From assembly GCF_000428525.1 (NCBI RefSeq), contig NZ_AUAC01000002.1, positions 372,001 to 436,000 of the forward strand: 64,000 bases of DNA. The letters run 5' to 3'. Of the stretch, positions 36,526 to 45,318 are shown piece after piece. Each line of letters starts with the position of its first letter. Positions within the stretch are counted from its first letter, which is position 1. The notes under the pieces are model-generated. The model was not told where the DNA came from and did not search any database. It saw only the letters and a program-made list of their open reading frames with translations. The stretch is from Hellea balneolensis DSM 19091. GTDB lineage: Bacteria > Pseudomonadota > Alphaproteobacteria > Caulobacterales > Maricaulaceae. Made by a program: the position numbers and the translations under genes.

Positions 36526-37005
36526 TCAGTTTGTGTTTTTACTACTCAAATCTCTGAACAATGGTGGCACTTGATTGGCATTTACTCTTGTTAAAGCCTT
36601 CAAATATTCATCACTCTTAGGGTCTATACATTTGGCAATCGCCTCGACAAAGACTTGAGGGGGCTTGTACGCATGTTCAAGAATGTAGTGATCTATTCGA
36701 CCTGGTGTTACGTAAACGCAATCAACACCTGGAACGAATAAATTTATATGTGAGTCAGTTAACATCGTATGCTTTTCGCACAGTGTGCATGAATGCAGCC
36801 CTCTAAATGCCCATTGTAAAAACTGCGCTTTTGTCGAGATACGAATGGAACTTATACGATCAATAAGCCATGTAGGCGATGGACCTTTATCGAAAGCAAA
36901 CTCCTTTTCTAACCAACCGACAGAAAGTAAAGGGCATTCCCACTCATCACAACTAAACGGCCCCGAATGATAATCAAAAGTTGCTAAATCCGTAAAATAG
37001 ACCAT
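36526..37005 (-). CDS. Conserved hypothetical protein with H-x-C-x-x-C motif
   Basis: This 159-residue cytoplasmic protein begins M-V-Y-F-T-D-L-A-T-F-D-Y and contains V-G-W-L, F-R-G-L-H-S-C-T-L-C and an end with H-A-Y-K-P-P-Q-V-F-V-E-A-I. This pattern recurs in a widespread family of unannotated bacterial proteins, often found near polymorphic-toxin or immunity genes (recollection, unverified). The H-x-C-x-x-C could bind zinc. GGGAG precedes the start. Codon use and A+T content look a little higher than in neighbours. Confidence 0.65.
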   Translation of the reverse strand: MVYFTDLATFDYHSGPFSCDEWECPLLSVGWLEKEFAFDKGPSPTWLIDRISSIRISTKAQFLQWAFRGLHSCTLCEKHTMLTDSHINLFVPGVDCVYVTPGRIDHYILEHAYKPPQVFVEAIAKCIDPKSDEYLKALTRVNANQVPPLFRDLSSKNTN

Positions 37006-37045
37006 TCAAGCTCCCGATAACACAACTTCAATCCGTCTTACCAAC

Positions 37046-37807
37046 CTAAATATACCGATGTGCCCAAGCCGCTAAGACATGGGCCACATATTCCGCATCG
37101 GCTGGGTTCTTCAAAAGTAAATGATCGGCCCCGTCCAAACTGACAAAGCTCTTGGGATGTCGTGCCTCACCATAAATATGCGCGGCATTATCAATACTGA
37201 CGACCTTATCTTGGGGAGAGTGGAAAATCATCAGGGCGCGGTCGAGATCGGCGATTTCTTTGGCGATGTCTTGATTGCCGATATCCTCGAGGAATTGTTC
37301 TTTGATGATAAAGGGACGCCCACCGAGCAAGACTTTCGCCTCACCCTCCTCCTCAATTTCTTCAATCTGATCTGCAAATTGATGCACGATATGGGTGGTA
37401 TCGCAAGGTGAGCCTATGGTCGCCACCGCTTTGCATTCCGGGATTTCATCGGCCACTTTTAGGGTCGCCGTACCGCCGAAACTATGGCCAATCATCACGC
37501 AAGGTGGACCGTGAAATTCGCGCAGATAATTGGCCGCCATTCGGATATCTTCGCAATTGGAGGTGAAATTTGTATCCGAGAAATTACCTTTGCTTTCGCC
37601 TAGCCCCGTAAAGTCAAAGCGGAGCATACCGTAACCATCATCGACGAGAGATTTAGAAATCGTGCGGATGGGTTTGAGGTCTTTACCAATCGAAAAACCA
37701 TGGGCAAAGAGAACCCAGCTTTTCAGCTCGCCCTCATCAGGCCAATCGATCTTGGCTGAAAGTGTGTCGCCAAAGGCGCCTTTAAATTCTACTTTTTCAC
37801 TGGGCAT
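37046..37807 (-). CDS. Alpha/beta hydrolase (S9-like serine hydrolase)
   Basis: This 253-residue hydrolase has H36-G-F near the oxyanion region, nucleophile S109 in M-I-G-H-S-F-G-G, an acid likely in F-H-S-P-Q-D, and a histidine in L-D-G-A-D-H-L-L. The fold resembles the alpha/beta hydrolase half of OsmC-fusion proteins, but no OsmC domain is attached. The substrate is unknown. Just upstream of its start lies a relic of the DHH gene 3' end. Confidence 0.87.
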   Translation of the reverse strand: MPSEKVEFKGAFGDTLSAKIDWPDEGELKSWVLFAHGFSIGKDLKPIRTISKSLVDDGYGMLRFDFTGLGESKGNFSDTNFTSNCEDIRMAANYLREFHGPPCVMIGHSFGGTATLKVADEIPECKAVATIGSPCDTTHIVHQFADQIEEIEEEGEAKVLLGGRPFIIKEQFLEDIGNQDIAKEIADLDRALMIFHSPQDKVVSIDNAAHIYGEARHPKSFVSLDGADHLLLKNPADAEYVAHVLAAWAHRYI

Positions 37808-37824
37808 GGTGAGAGTCTAGCCGA

Positions 37825-37875
37825 TTAAAACGCCGCGCGAAAGGGCTTGAAAAATTCACCCAAATTAGTCTTGTG
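37825..37875 (-). pseudogene. Relic copy of the DHH phosphoesterase gene 3' end
   Basis: These 17 codons, including a stop, align without gaps to the last 17 codons of the DHH gene at 38474-38524. By my count about 37 of 51 bases match, including an exact run through CGCCGCGCGAAA. The encoded end L-G-E-F-F-K-P-F-R-A-A-F parallels L-G-R-F-I-Q-A-F-R-A-A-Y. Similarity stops abruptly upstream. The segment between the two copies holds one membrane-protein gene, suggesting an insertion at the DHH 3' end. Confidence 0.7.
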
Positions 37876-37913
37876 TGATATATTCTTGGATATAAGTACT
37901 AGGAAATAGCTTT

Positions 37914-38468
37914 ATGACTGACGGTTCACACCACGAGCTTAACAGAAATAAGCATAAAATGAGTATTCTCCTGCTCGGAACATGCTTCCTCTTAGCAGTA
38001 TATTATTATGCTGAGTCATCTCATGCACATGGGTTTCTTGTCCCGATATCGGTTATAATAGGATTTCTTACATTTTTCGTCCTGTTATTGACCTCATTTA
38101 TCGCTTTTTTCATTGGGCTATTTAATCGAAATCGCAACGTCATAATCTTCTCTTTCGTCGCCCTTCTCGGATGCTTGATACTGTTTTCAGGGTTTCTTCT
38201 AGGTGCTCAGAGGGGTCATAAGCTACACAAAAAGACTGAGTTAAGGGGTGACATTATCCTTGAACATGTTCAGCAGTACGAGACCACCAACCAAGTTTGT
38301 CCTACTAGTTTTAAAGATCTGGCTGTCGAAATCCCAAATCCAGCACTTAAAAAAACAGATTACAGCCTCATTGAAGAACAAGGCTTTTGCGGCATCCAGT
38401 TCTATTCAACTGGTTGGTTAACATGTCGAAAAAGCATTACTCAAGAAAACTGGGAATGTTGGGATTAA
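37914..38468 (+). CDS. Membrane protein of unknown function with Cys-rich C-terminal domain
   Basis: This 184-residue protein has three membrane segments (about 16-33, 41-68, 76-100) and then a polar domain of about 80 residues with five cysteines, ending in W-E-C-W-D. The C-terminal part (helix, then V-C-P-T-S-F-K-D-L, then short beta strands) resembles pseudopilin-like unknown domains. It lies on the opposite strand to its neighbours, is more A+T-rich and is bracketed by two copies of the DHH gene 3' end, all pointing to recent acquisition. No function is known. Confidence 0.7.
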   Translation: MTDGSHHELNRNKHKMSILLLGTCFLLAVYYYAESSHAHGFLVPISVIIGFLTFFVLLLTSFIAFFIGLFNRNRNVIIFSFVALLGCLILFSGFLLGAQRGHKLHKKTELRGDIILEHVQQYETTNQVCPTSFKDLAVEIPNPALKKTDYSLIEEQGFCGIQFYSTGWLTCRKSITQENWECWD

Positions 38469-38473
38469 TAGCC

Positions 38474-39418
38474 TTAATACGCCGCGCGAAAGGCTTGTAT
38501 AAATCTGCCCAAATCAGCTTCGGGTAAATGGTTGATACCTGCCGCTGCGCTGCGTCCCCCGCCAGTTTCAAATTGCAGAGCAAGCGCATCTGCACCTGTG
38601 CGATTATTGAGCGGAGCGCGGATAGAAACGAGATAGCCGCCATCTTGCGCGGTGAGTATAGCATGCGCACGCTTAGGATTGTCTTGGGCAAGTTGGTTAC
38701 CATAAACGCCTGAAATGCGGCGAGACCCTGCGGAGTCGGGGAGCGTAATGATATGACCGGTTTCAGTCTGATCAATCACATCGGCATGGCTCGCTTTTAA
38801 CAGATCAGCTTCATATCCTGCTTCAAGCGCATCAAACACGGCTTTGTTTTCATTCAGAAAGTCCATAGGCGTGTCGAAAGCGGCAAGCTCATGATATAAA
38901 TCTGCGGGGTGATAGAGCAGGTCATCAATGGAACCACCATAACCATTATAATTGACGAGCATACCTAGCCGTTCGAGGCGGTCTAATTTTAAAGCTAATC
39001 CTTCAGCTTTGCGTTTTGCAAGTTTTGGAAAGTTATCACCAAAAGCCGCTGTGACAGCCCAGGCGCGATGGGCTCCACCCAAATAATCATCCACCAACAT
39101 CGCTGTACACATTTCAGGCGATGTATCAATAATGGCGCTGAGATTACTATGCTCTGCCATGTTACTTGCATTGTGATGATCAACGTAAAAGACCGAGGCC
39201 CCCGCGCTTAAAATTCTGCCTAAATCTTCTGCATTTGATCGCATGGAAATATCGAGCACGGTAACGCTATCGCCCTCACCTGCCTCAACGCGGCCCAGTA
39301 ATTTGATGTCGCGCTTACGCCCCGTAACCAGTTCCGACTTACGCGGTTCAGACAGGCGCAATTGCACAAGCGAGATTATTCCATCTGCATCGCCATTGAA
39401 AACATCATAATGAGCCAT
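38474..39418 (-). CDS. DHH/DHHA1-family phosphoesterase
   Basis: This 314-residue protein has N-G-D-A-D-G (8-13), D56, and the D-H-H triad at 80-82, plus a DHHA1-type C-terminal G-G-G-R-S-A-A-A-G-I-N. The family includes NrnA-type nanoRNases and 3'-phosphoadenosine-5'-phosphate (pAp) phosphatases. Its start overlaps the stop of cysNC by one base, so it belongs to the sulfate-activation operon. There a pAp phosphatase would remove the by-product of PAPS use; that role is an inference. Its 3' end is partly duplicated 650 bases downstream. Confidence 0.85.
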   Translation of the reverse strand: MAHYDVFNGDADGIISLVQLRLSEPRKSELVTGRKRDIKLLGRVEAGEGDSVTVLDISMRSNAEDLGRILSAGASVFYVDHHNASNMAEHSNLSAIIDTSPEMCTAMLVDDYLGGAHRAWAVTAAFGDNFPKLAKRKAEGLALKLDRLERLGMLVNYNGYGGSIDDLLYHPADLYHELAAFDTPMDFLNENKAVFDALEAGYEADLLKASHADVIDQTETGHIITLPDSAGSRRISGVYGNQLAQDNPKRAHAILTAQDGGYLVSIRAPLNNRTGADALALQFETGGGRSAAAGINHLPEADLGRFIQAFRAAY

Positions 39419-41331
39419 TAGGCGTCATACCCTGCGAGAAAACCTTTGTCTTTAAGATAAGAGACAATCATCTCGGCGGCATCATCTGCGGACATTTCGA
39501 CCGTATTGACTGTGATCTCAGGGTTTTGTGGGGCCTGATATTCACTGTCGATGCCCGTGAAGTTTTTAATCTCACCTGCGCGGGCTTTGGCATAGAGCCC
39601 TTTGACGTCACGCGCCTCCGCAACCTCGAGTGGGGTATTGACAAAAATCTCAATGAACTCGCCGTTCTCTAAGAGGTCACGCGCCATCTGGCGCTCGGCG
39701 CGATAAGGCGAAATGAACGACGCCATGGTGATAAGCCCCGCATCGACCATAAGGCGGGAGACCTCGCCGATACGGCGAATATTTTCCACACGGTCGGCTT
39801 TGGAGAAGTTCAGATCACGATTCAGGCCATGGCGCACATTATCGCCGTCCAACGTATAAGTATGGCGGCCCAAATCGAGCAGGCGCTTTTCAACGAGGTT
39901 GGCGATGGTCGATTTGCCTGAACCCGATAGCCCTGTGAACCAGAGTAAGGCCGGTTTTTGGTTCTTCTGCTCTGCGCGGACGGCTTTATTGACGTCCAAA
40001 TCTTGCCAAACAACATTGCTAGCACGGCGCAGCGCAAAGTCGAGCATACCTACGCCAACCGTCGCATTTGTCTGGCGATCAATCAGGATGAAGCTACCTG
40101 TATTGCGGTTATCGTTATAGGCATCAAAAGCGATAGGCGCAGAGAGCGAGAGCGTCGCCACGCCGACCTCATTCAGCGCCAGTGTATTGACTGCCACTTC
40201 AGAAAAATCATTAATATCAATGCGGTGCTTAAGCTTTAGAATGCTGGCAGGGACTGTTTTATTACCCGTCTTCAGCAGATATTGCCGACCAGGATAAAGC
40301 TCATTCTCGCTCATCCAGAGCATGTGTGCTTGGAATTGGTCAGCTTGCTCAGCTGGATTATCTTTTTTGCAGATAATGTCCCCGCGCGAGATATCAATCT
40401 CGTCATTTAGGGTCAGGGTAATCGCCATATCTTCGCGGGCGATATCCTTGTTACCATCATAGGTCACAATCTCTTTGACTGTGCTGCGCTTGCCTGATGG
40501 GATCACTATAATTTCGTCGCCAACTTCAATTGTGCCCGAAGCCACCGTGCCGCTAAAGCCGCGGAAATCGAGGTTCGGACGATTGACCCATTGCACAGGC
40601 AAGCGGAATGGCGCGTCTAGGGTCGCCGCATCCACATTCACCTCTTCAAGATATTCGAGAAGTGTCGGGCCTTTATACCAGTCGGAATTTTTCGAGCGAA
40701 TAGTGACATTATCACCATCTAGCGCCGACATCGGAATGCAGGTGATATCGGTAAAGCCGAGATCTTTTGAAAACTCGCGAAAGTCGACTTCGATATCGTT
40801 ATAGATGGACTGGTCAAAATCATTGAGGTCCATCTTGTTGATAGCGACAACAACATGCTTCACGCCCAGCAATGAGACGATAAAAGCATGGCGGCGCGTT
40901 TGTTCTTGCACGCCATAACGCGCATCAATCAGCAGGACCGCGACATCTGCCGTCGAGGCTCCCGTCGCCATATTACGTGTATATTGTACGTGACCCGGCG
41001 TATCTGCGACGATGAATTTGCGCTTATCCGTAGAGAAGAAGCGGTAAGCCACGTCAATGGTGATGCCCTGTTCCCGCTCTGCGGCGAGACCATCAACAAG
41101 AAGCGCGAGGTCAATTTTATCGCCTTGCGTGCCGGATTTTTTACTGTCCTTTTCAATCGAGGCGAGTTGATCCTCATAGATGAGCTTTGAATCATAAAGC
41201 AGCCGCCCAATAAGGGTGGATTTACCATCATCGACGGAACCGCAGGTTATAAAGCGTAGGAAGGACTTATCCTCTTGAGCTTTGAGATATCCGAGAATGT
41301 CGGTTGAGATGAGGTCATCAAGATGTGCCAT
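39418..41331 (-). CDS. cysNC: Bifunctional sulfate adenylyltransferase subunit 1 / APS kinase
   Basis: This 637-residue fusion couples a CysN GTPase, which drives ATP sulfurylase, to a C-terminal CysC APS kinase; together they make PAPS. The GTPase has its P-loop in [10 protein letters not shown] (about 31-40), D-T-P-G-H and N-K-M-D. The kinase starts near 455 with the P-loop G-L-S-G-S-G-K-S-T and has D-G-D-N-V-R-H-G-L and S-P-Y-R-A-E-R. This fusion is known as NodQ-type. It overlaps cysD and the DHH gene by one base each. Confidence 0.96.
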   Translation of the reverse strand: MAHLDDLISTDILGYLKAQEDKSFLRFITCGSVDDGKSTLIGRLLYDSKLIYEDQLASIEKDSKKSGTQGDKIDLALLVDGLAAEREQGITIDVAYRFFSTDKRKFIVADTPGHVQYTRNMATGASTADVAVLLIDARYGVQEQTRRHAFIVSLLGVKHVVVAINKMDLNDFDQSIYNDIEVDFREFSKDLGFTDITCIPMSALDGDNVTIRSKNSDWYKGPTLLEYLEEVNVDAATLDAPFRLPVQWVNRPNLDFRGFSGTVASGTIEVGDEIIVIPSGKRSTVKEIVTYDGNKDIAREDMAITLTLNDEIDISRGDIICKKDNPAEQADQFQAHMLWMSENELYPGRQYLLKTGNKTVPASILKLKHRIDINDFSEVAVNTLALNEVGVATLSLSAPIAFDAYNDNRNTGSFILIDRQTNATVGVGMLDFALRRASNVVWQDLDVNKAVRAEQKNQKPALLWFTGLSGSGKSTIANLVEKRLLDLGRHTYTLDGDNVRHGLNRDLNFSKADRVENIRRIGEVSRLMVDAGLITMASFISPYRAERQMARDLLENGEFIEIFVNTPLEVAEARDVKGLYAKARAGEIKNFTGIDSEYQAPQNPEITVNTVEMSADDAAEMIVSYLKDKGFLAGYDA

Positions 41332-42437
41332 TAGAAGTACCCCTCTTCTTTTTTCTGTTCCATCGATGCGCCCGCATCGCTATCAATCACGCGGCCTTGA
41401 CGTTCAGACGTCGTGGTTAAGAGCATTTCTTGGATAACCTCAGGCAGCGTATCTGCCTCTGACTCTACCGCGCCCGTTAGCGGGTAGCAGCCCAAAGTTC
41501 TGAACCGCACCATTTTCTCTTCAATCACATCATCGGGGCCGATCGGCATACGGTCATCATCAACGAGAATGAGCACGCCGTCCTTCTCGACAACAGGCCG
41601 TTTTTTAGACAAATAAAGGTCAGGAATTTGGATATTCTCTTTATAGATATACTGCCAAATATCGAGTTCGGTCCAATTTGAGATTGGGAACACGCGCATG
41701 CTTTCGCCCTTTTTCACGCGTGTATTGTAGATATTCCAAAGCTCAGGCCGCTGGTTCTTGGCGTCCCAGCGGTGGTTCTCAGAGCGGAAGCTAAAGATGC
41801 GTTCCTTGGCACGTGATTTCTCTTCGTCGCGACGTGCGCCGCCAAAGGCAGCGTCGAACTTATATTTATCCAAAGCCTGTTTAAGGGCTTGTGTCTTCAT
41901 GATGTCGGTATGAACCGCAGAGCCATGGGTGAACGGCCCAACCCCATCACGAATGCCATCAGGATTGGAATGAACAATAAGCTCCATCCCGACCTCTTTC
42001 GCGCGGCGGTCGCGGAAGGCAATCATTTCCTTGAATTTCCATGTCGTATCGACATGCATAAGCGGAAATGGCGGACGGGACGGATAGAATGCCTTCTCGG
42101 CAAGATGCAACATAACCGAACTATCTTTACCGACAGAATATAGCATCACAGGGTTTTCGCATTGCGCCGCAACTTCGCGCATAATGTGGATGGCCTCAGC
42201 TTCGAGCCTGTCCAAATGAGTCATACGCAATTTAATATCACCCGAAAGTTCGGCTTCTAGCGCATCTAATTTAGCCAGCGCTTCATCCATGGTTTTGAGC
42301 GTGCATTGCCCGCCCTCTTTCAACCGCGCCAAGCCCTTGCCATCATTGAGCAGCTTACGTGAAATAGTTGAGAGCGATTGCCCGCTGGATATAGCGAGGG
42401 CTTCCGCACGCGTTACAAAATCTGAAATAAGCGTCAT
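41331..42437 (-). CDS. cysD: Sulfate adenylyltransferase subunit 2 with N-terminal HTH-like extension
   Basis: CysD catalyses formation of adenylyl sulfate with CysN. Residues 72-368 are a full CysD, beginning T-H-L-D-R-L-E-A-E and carrying the PP-loop [13 protein letters not shown], then F-G-G-A-R-R-D-E-E and the C-terminal G-R-V-I-D-x-D. The 71 residues before it are unusual. [20 protein letters not shown] and [10 protein letters not shown]-x-G-G resemble small helix-turn-helix domains common in Alphaproteobacteria. A start at the internal ATG (42224) would give an ordinary CysD, but it lacks a ribosome-binding site. A palindrome lies just upstream of the long start. Confidence 0.93.
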   Translation of the reverse strand: MTLISDFVTRAEALAISSGQSLSTISRKLLNDGKGLARLKEGGQCTLKTMDEALAKLDALEAELSGDIKLRMTHLDRLEAEAIHIMREVAAQCENPVMLYSVGKDSSVMLHLAEKAFYPSRPPFPLMHVDTTWKFKEMIAFRDRRAKEVGMELIVHSNPDGIRDGVGPFTHGSAVHTDIMKTQALKQALDKYKFDAAFGGARRDEEKSRAKERIFSFRSENHRWDAKNQRPELWNIYNTRVKKGESMRVFPISNWTELDIWQYIYKENIQIPDLYLSKKRPVVEKDGVLILVDDDRMPIGPDDVIEEKMVRFRTLGCYPLTGAVESEADTLPEVIQEMLLTTTSERQGRVIDSDAGASMEQKKEEGYF

Positions 42438-42444
42438 AATTATT

Positions 42445-42462
42445 CGTGGGATTTATCCCACG
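42445..42462. promoter_or_regulatory. Perfect 7-bp palindrome upstream of cysD
   Basis: CGTGGGA-TTTA-TCCCACG lies 7 bases before the long cysD start codon, where a ribosome-binding site would be expected. It could be an operator or an RNA hairpin controlling cysD. No other regulatory motif was recognised in the 113-base gap to the DUF2177 gene. Confidence 0.55.
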
Positions 42463-42550
42463 CCTTCTCATGATGCTTTAGATAGTGTTTTTCAAAATTA
42501 TGTAAAGAGGCTTAGCCCAATGTTTTCGTGAACACAGCTCATCCGGTACA

Positions 42551-42955
42551 TCAGCTAACAAAACTCAGGCTTGCCCAAGTCCCGACAACCGCCGCACTTG
42601 CTGTCAGCACTGTTCCCCAAGGTATATCGATCCAGATAAGCTTTTCTGGCCAATCTTTTAAAGTCGCCAAATTGGTCAAATCATATGTCATATAACAAAA
42701 GAAGCCATATAGCGCACCATATGTCAGTGCTGTCATAGGGCTTTCAGCCTCTATCCCAGGACGAATAGCAAATATGACCACCCCCAAGAGGTATAATGTA
42801 TAGAAAACAAACGCCGCGCCCCATCTTATATTGCGGGTCATAAGTTTACCGAGCTGCCGCCCGTAAATCTTTTTTGCAATACCGGCGAGCCAGAGCATAT
42901 CTACAGCTAAAAAGAAAATAAGGGCCGCGATGTAAGCAATAATATAAGTCGTCAT
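42551..42955 (-). CDS. DUF2177 family membrane protein
   Basis: This 134-residue protein has four membrane segments and matches DUF2177: D-M-L-W-L-A-G-I-A near the first helix, Y-G-A-L-Y-G-F-F-C-Y-M-T-Y-D-L-T-N-L-A-T in the third region, and W-x-D-I-x-W-G-T at the end. GGAGG five bases before ATG 42955 decides that start over an upstream in-frame one. The family has no known function. Confidence 0.88.
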   Translation of the reverse strand: MTTYIIAYIAALIFFLAVDMLWLAGIAKKIYGRQLGKLMTRNIRWGAAFVFYTLYLLGVVIFAIRPGIEAESPMTALTYGALYGFFCYMTYDLTNLATLKDWPEKLIWIDIPWGTVLTASAAVVGTWASLSFVS

Positions 42956-43096
42956 AATAACCTCCACAGGACTTCTTACGCATCAATTACTCTAGGCGTT
43001 CGGATTTTTCGTGGAAAGCCACAAATCGTAGAGAAAGTGCTTGCCCGAAACCGCAACGCCCCTTAATTACCCGTGCATCCAAGCACTTGGGCTTTA

Positions 43097-43183
43097 GCGG
43101 GCGTGGTGAAATTGGTAGACACGCAAGACTTAAAATCTTGTTTCCGTATGGAAGTGCCGGTTCAAGTCCGGCCGCCCGCACCA
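43097..43183 (+). tRNA. tRNA-Leu (anticodon TAA)
   Basis: This is an 87-base class II tRNA with CCA encoded. The acceptor stem GCGGGCG pairs with CGCCCGC. The anticodon arm CAAGA-CTTAAAA-TCTTG holds TAA at 43131-43133. A short variable arm and a T arm GCCGG-TTCAAGT-CCGGC follow. It reads UUA and UUG leucine codons. It stands alone between the DUF2177 and phytanoyl-CoA dioxygenase genes, with a palindromic structure directly 3'. Confidence 0.97.
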
Positions 43184-43241
43184 ACATCCTAATTTTGCTC
43201 CGCAAAAATTTTATGTCCTGTGGACATAAAATCGGGATGTT
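43183..43241. repeat. Compound palindrome directly after tRNA-Leu
   Basis: An outer 7-bp inverted repeat (AACATCC / GGATGTT) encloses two hairpins. One is near-perfect (AATTTTGC-TCC-GCAAAAATT). The other is a perfect 11-bp stem (ATTTTATGTCC-TGT-GGACATAAAAT, 43208-43232). No T-run follows, so it is not a simple terminator; it may help tRNA 3' processing or be a dispersed palindromic element. Confidence 0.65.
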
Positions 43242-43336
43242 CCGAAGCGCTCAAGCGCGCCGGCTAAAACTGCATAAAGAAAACGATTAATGTAGTGTCA
43301 TTGTCAATGCATGTAGCGCGCCTAACTTCGCCACCC

Positions 43337-44191
43337 CTAATCCTCCAAAACCCGTTTCGGATGCTTCCCCTTGACCATACCCATAAAGGGCGGATGTATC
43401 GAATAGCCAAGAAGACGCTGTATGTTTTCCGAAAAGCCCTTCACGCGCGCTTTCGGAATAGAGAGCGAGAAATTCTCCTGTGTTCGGCAAAAGGGCGCGC
43501 AATATTGCGCGGTTAGGCACATGCGAGAGGCCTCGCTCTCATTCGCGCCGCCGCCATGCCATAATGTGCCCAGGAAGAATAGCACCGAGCCTTTTGGCAT
43601 AACGGCCTTGATAAGCTGCGCTTTATCCTCATCGCTAGGATATTTATCATCCCAGAGATGCGAGCCGGGAATCGCGACTGTGGCGCCATTATCCTCGGTA
43701 AAGTCATCCACCGCGATAATGGTCGCCGCGCCCAAAGCGCGGCGCGGTCTCGGCCACGGATAAAAGCCGTCATCATAATGCAGCGGCTGCGCAGCCTCGC
43801 CGGGATGGATATTGATGACCTGCAATTGCGAGAGCAGATAGTTGGGCTCAAAAATCTTATCGAGCAATCCAAGGATAAGCGGATGCTCGACCATCGGATT
43901 AGCCATATCCGTCTCGGCCATCATCGTATAAAGCCGCTGAGTCGTCAGCCCCTCAAAATTATTCCGCCCAGCCTTATGTTTAAAACGCGGCAAGACATCA
44001 GCCTTAAGCGTGTCCATAGCCTCATCTGAAAACAGCTTTTCGATTATGATGTAACCGTCGCGGTTAAGGCGCTCCATTGCATCAGCGATAATCGCAGGGT
44101 CGATAGCCTCTTGAGAGCCTGCCGTGGACTTGTATCGGCCAGCAAGGTCGGCGGTTGTGATGGTGGTAGATGTTATGGTAGACTGGTTCAT
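43337..44191 (-). CDS. Phytanoyl-CoA dioxygenase (PhyH) family protein
   Basis: This 284-residue Fe(II)/2-oxoglutarate oxygenase has iron ligands H138 and D140 (L-H-Y-D-D) and H212 (L-W-H-G-G-G-A-N). G-S-H-L-W-D and an arginine near E-S-E-A-S-R fit 2-oxoglutarate binding. Family members hydroxylate lipids, amino acids or osmolytes; the substrate is not predictable. It begins with a Thr/Ser-rich N-terminus, and no clear operon partner is seen. Confidence 0.9.
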   Translation of the reverse strand: MNQSTITSTTITTADLAGRYKSTAGSQEAIDPAIIADAMERLNRDGYIIIEKLFSDEAMDTLKADVLPRFKHKAGRNNFEGLTTQRLYTMMAETDMANPMVEHPLILGLLDKIFEPNYLLSQLQVINIHPGEAAQPLHYDDGFYPWPRPRRALGAATIIAVDDFTEDNGATVAIPGSHLWDDKYPSDEDKAQLIKAVMPKGSVLFFLGTLWHGGGANESEASRMCLTAQYCAPFCRTQENFSLSIPKARVKGFSENIQRLLGYSIHPPFMGMVKGKHPKRVLED

Positions 44192-44207
44192 AAAAGACGC
44201 AGAACTT

Positions 44208-44519
44208 TCAACTAGAAATTTTTACACGACCCAGTGGTGTTTTTTGTGCTAGAAAATATAATATTGCGCATTGAACTAGCAAACCAATAAAACCAATAAT
44301 AAGCGTCAAAAGTACTGTTCCTCCGACACTCACAACGCCTGATGTGAAATCAATACTCATTCCGTTAATTTCAAACTTAGGTTCCCAATTGAAAGTGAAT
44401 TTCTTGGGAGCAAAAATATATATCACCGATAAAATGGGAATTAATAAAATCGGTATTACAAAATCCAAAATAAGAGATACTTTGAAAATTCCCCAAATAG
44501 ATAAATCTTTAAAATACAT
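44208..44519 (-). CDS. Small membrane protein of unknown function
   Basis: This roughly 103-residue protein has two hydrophobic segments (about 12-36 and 65-92) separated by a short polar, aromatic-rich loop (F-N-W-E-P-K-F). AGGG precedes the ATG at 44519; a GTG lies one codon earlier. It is A+T-rich compared with neighbours. I recognise no family; it sits alone between a PhyH gene and a MoCF-domain gene. Confidence 0.5.
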   Translation of the reverse strand: MYFKDLSIWGIFKVSLILDFVIPILLIPILSVIYIFAPKKFTFNWEPKFEINGMSIDFTSGVVSVGGTVLLTLIIGFIGLLVQCAILYFLAQKTPLGRVKISS

Positions 44520-44583
44520 CACGGCACCCTATACAAACATCTGCTTCCGTCAAACAACGGCTATCAATATCGTTACACACTCA

Positions 44584-45318
44584 TCATTCCATCAACCCCG
44601 CCACCAACGCCCGCAACCGTCCCTCAACTTCCTCCAGAACCACTTCATCCCGTCCGCGCGCGACAAAATTCACGCCGCGTAACTCTGCGTTGAAGAACGG
44701 ATAGCTCCCGATACTCACGCCCTCATAGGCTTTTTCAATCTCGACCAGAGGCGCGGCGGCATCGCCCTCGCCTATGCCTTTGGCGGTGACGGTGCGCGAA
44801 TAGACTTTGGCCCCGCCTTTGATGCGATGCTCTATGTCGGGGAGCATACCGCGCATAATAGAGGGCACGCCTGCTAGGGTGAAAACATTCTTGGTTTGAA
44901 AGCCCGGCGCTTGGCTGACGGGGTTTTTGATCAGGCTCGCCCCGTCCGGAATGCGCGCCATGCGGCGGCGAGCGGCGTTGAGCTCTGACAAATCATAACG
45001 CTCGCGTAACATCTCTATCGCGTCCCCACGCTCAGATATCCCGAGGCCAAACGCTGCCGCGATACAATCAGCCGTAATGTCATCATGGGTCGGGCCGATG
45101 CCGCCTGTGGTGAAAACATAATCAAAGCGATCAGAGAAAGCTCGAACGGTTTCGCTGATGACGTCATCATCATCAGCGACAATACGTGCCTCGCCGACTT
45201 GCACACCGAGCGGCTCAAGCCACCGCGCAATCGTGCTTAGATTGGTGTCTCGCGTTCGCCCCGATAGAAGTTCATCGCCGATAAGGATAACACCTGCTGT
45301 CACAGTTTTTTGGGTCAT
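44584..45318 (-). CDS. MoCF-domain (CinA N-terminal-like) protein
   Basis: This 244-residue COG1058-type protein has the N-terminal motif I-G-D-E-L-L-S-G-R-T-R-D-T-N and then F-T-T-G-G-I-G-P-T-H-D-D-I-T, characteristic of the MoaB/Mog fold in CinA. It lacks the C-terminal nicotinamide-nucleotide amidase half found in full CinA, as is usual for stand-alone alphaproteobacterial versions. Full CinA proteins hydrolyse ADP-ribose and NMN; the role of the short form is not clear. Confidence 0.9.
   Translation of the reverse strand: MTQKTVTAGVILIGDELLSGRTRDTNLSTIARWLEPLGVQVGEARIVADDDDVISETVRAFSDRFDYVFTTGGIGPTHDDITADCIAAAFGLGISERGDAIEMLRERYDLSELNAARRRMARIPDGASLIKNPVSQAPGFQTKNVFTLAGVPSIMRGMLPDIEHRIKGGAKVYSRTVTAKGIGEGDAAAPLVEIEKAYEGVSIGSYPFFNAELRGVNFVARGRDEVVLEEVEGRLRALVAGLME

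Noticed and set aside
43087-43290. Open frames across and opposite tRNA-Leu
   Set aside because: They overlap a complete tRNA and a palindrome and have no protein-like composition or ribosome-binding site.
43097-43340. tRNA-Leu as an integration site for a genomic island
   Set aside because: No integrase, no second copy of the tRNA 3' end and no mobile gene content were seen on either side.
44584-45318. Truncated cinA (missing amidase domain) as a pseudogene
   Set aside because: Stand-alone MoCF-domain versions of this length are normal in Alphaproteobacteria and the frame is intact.
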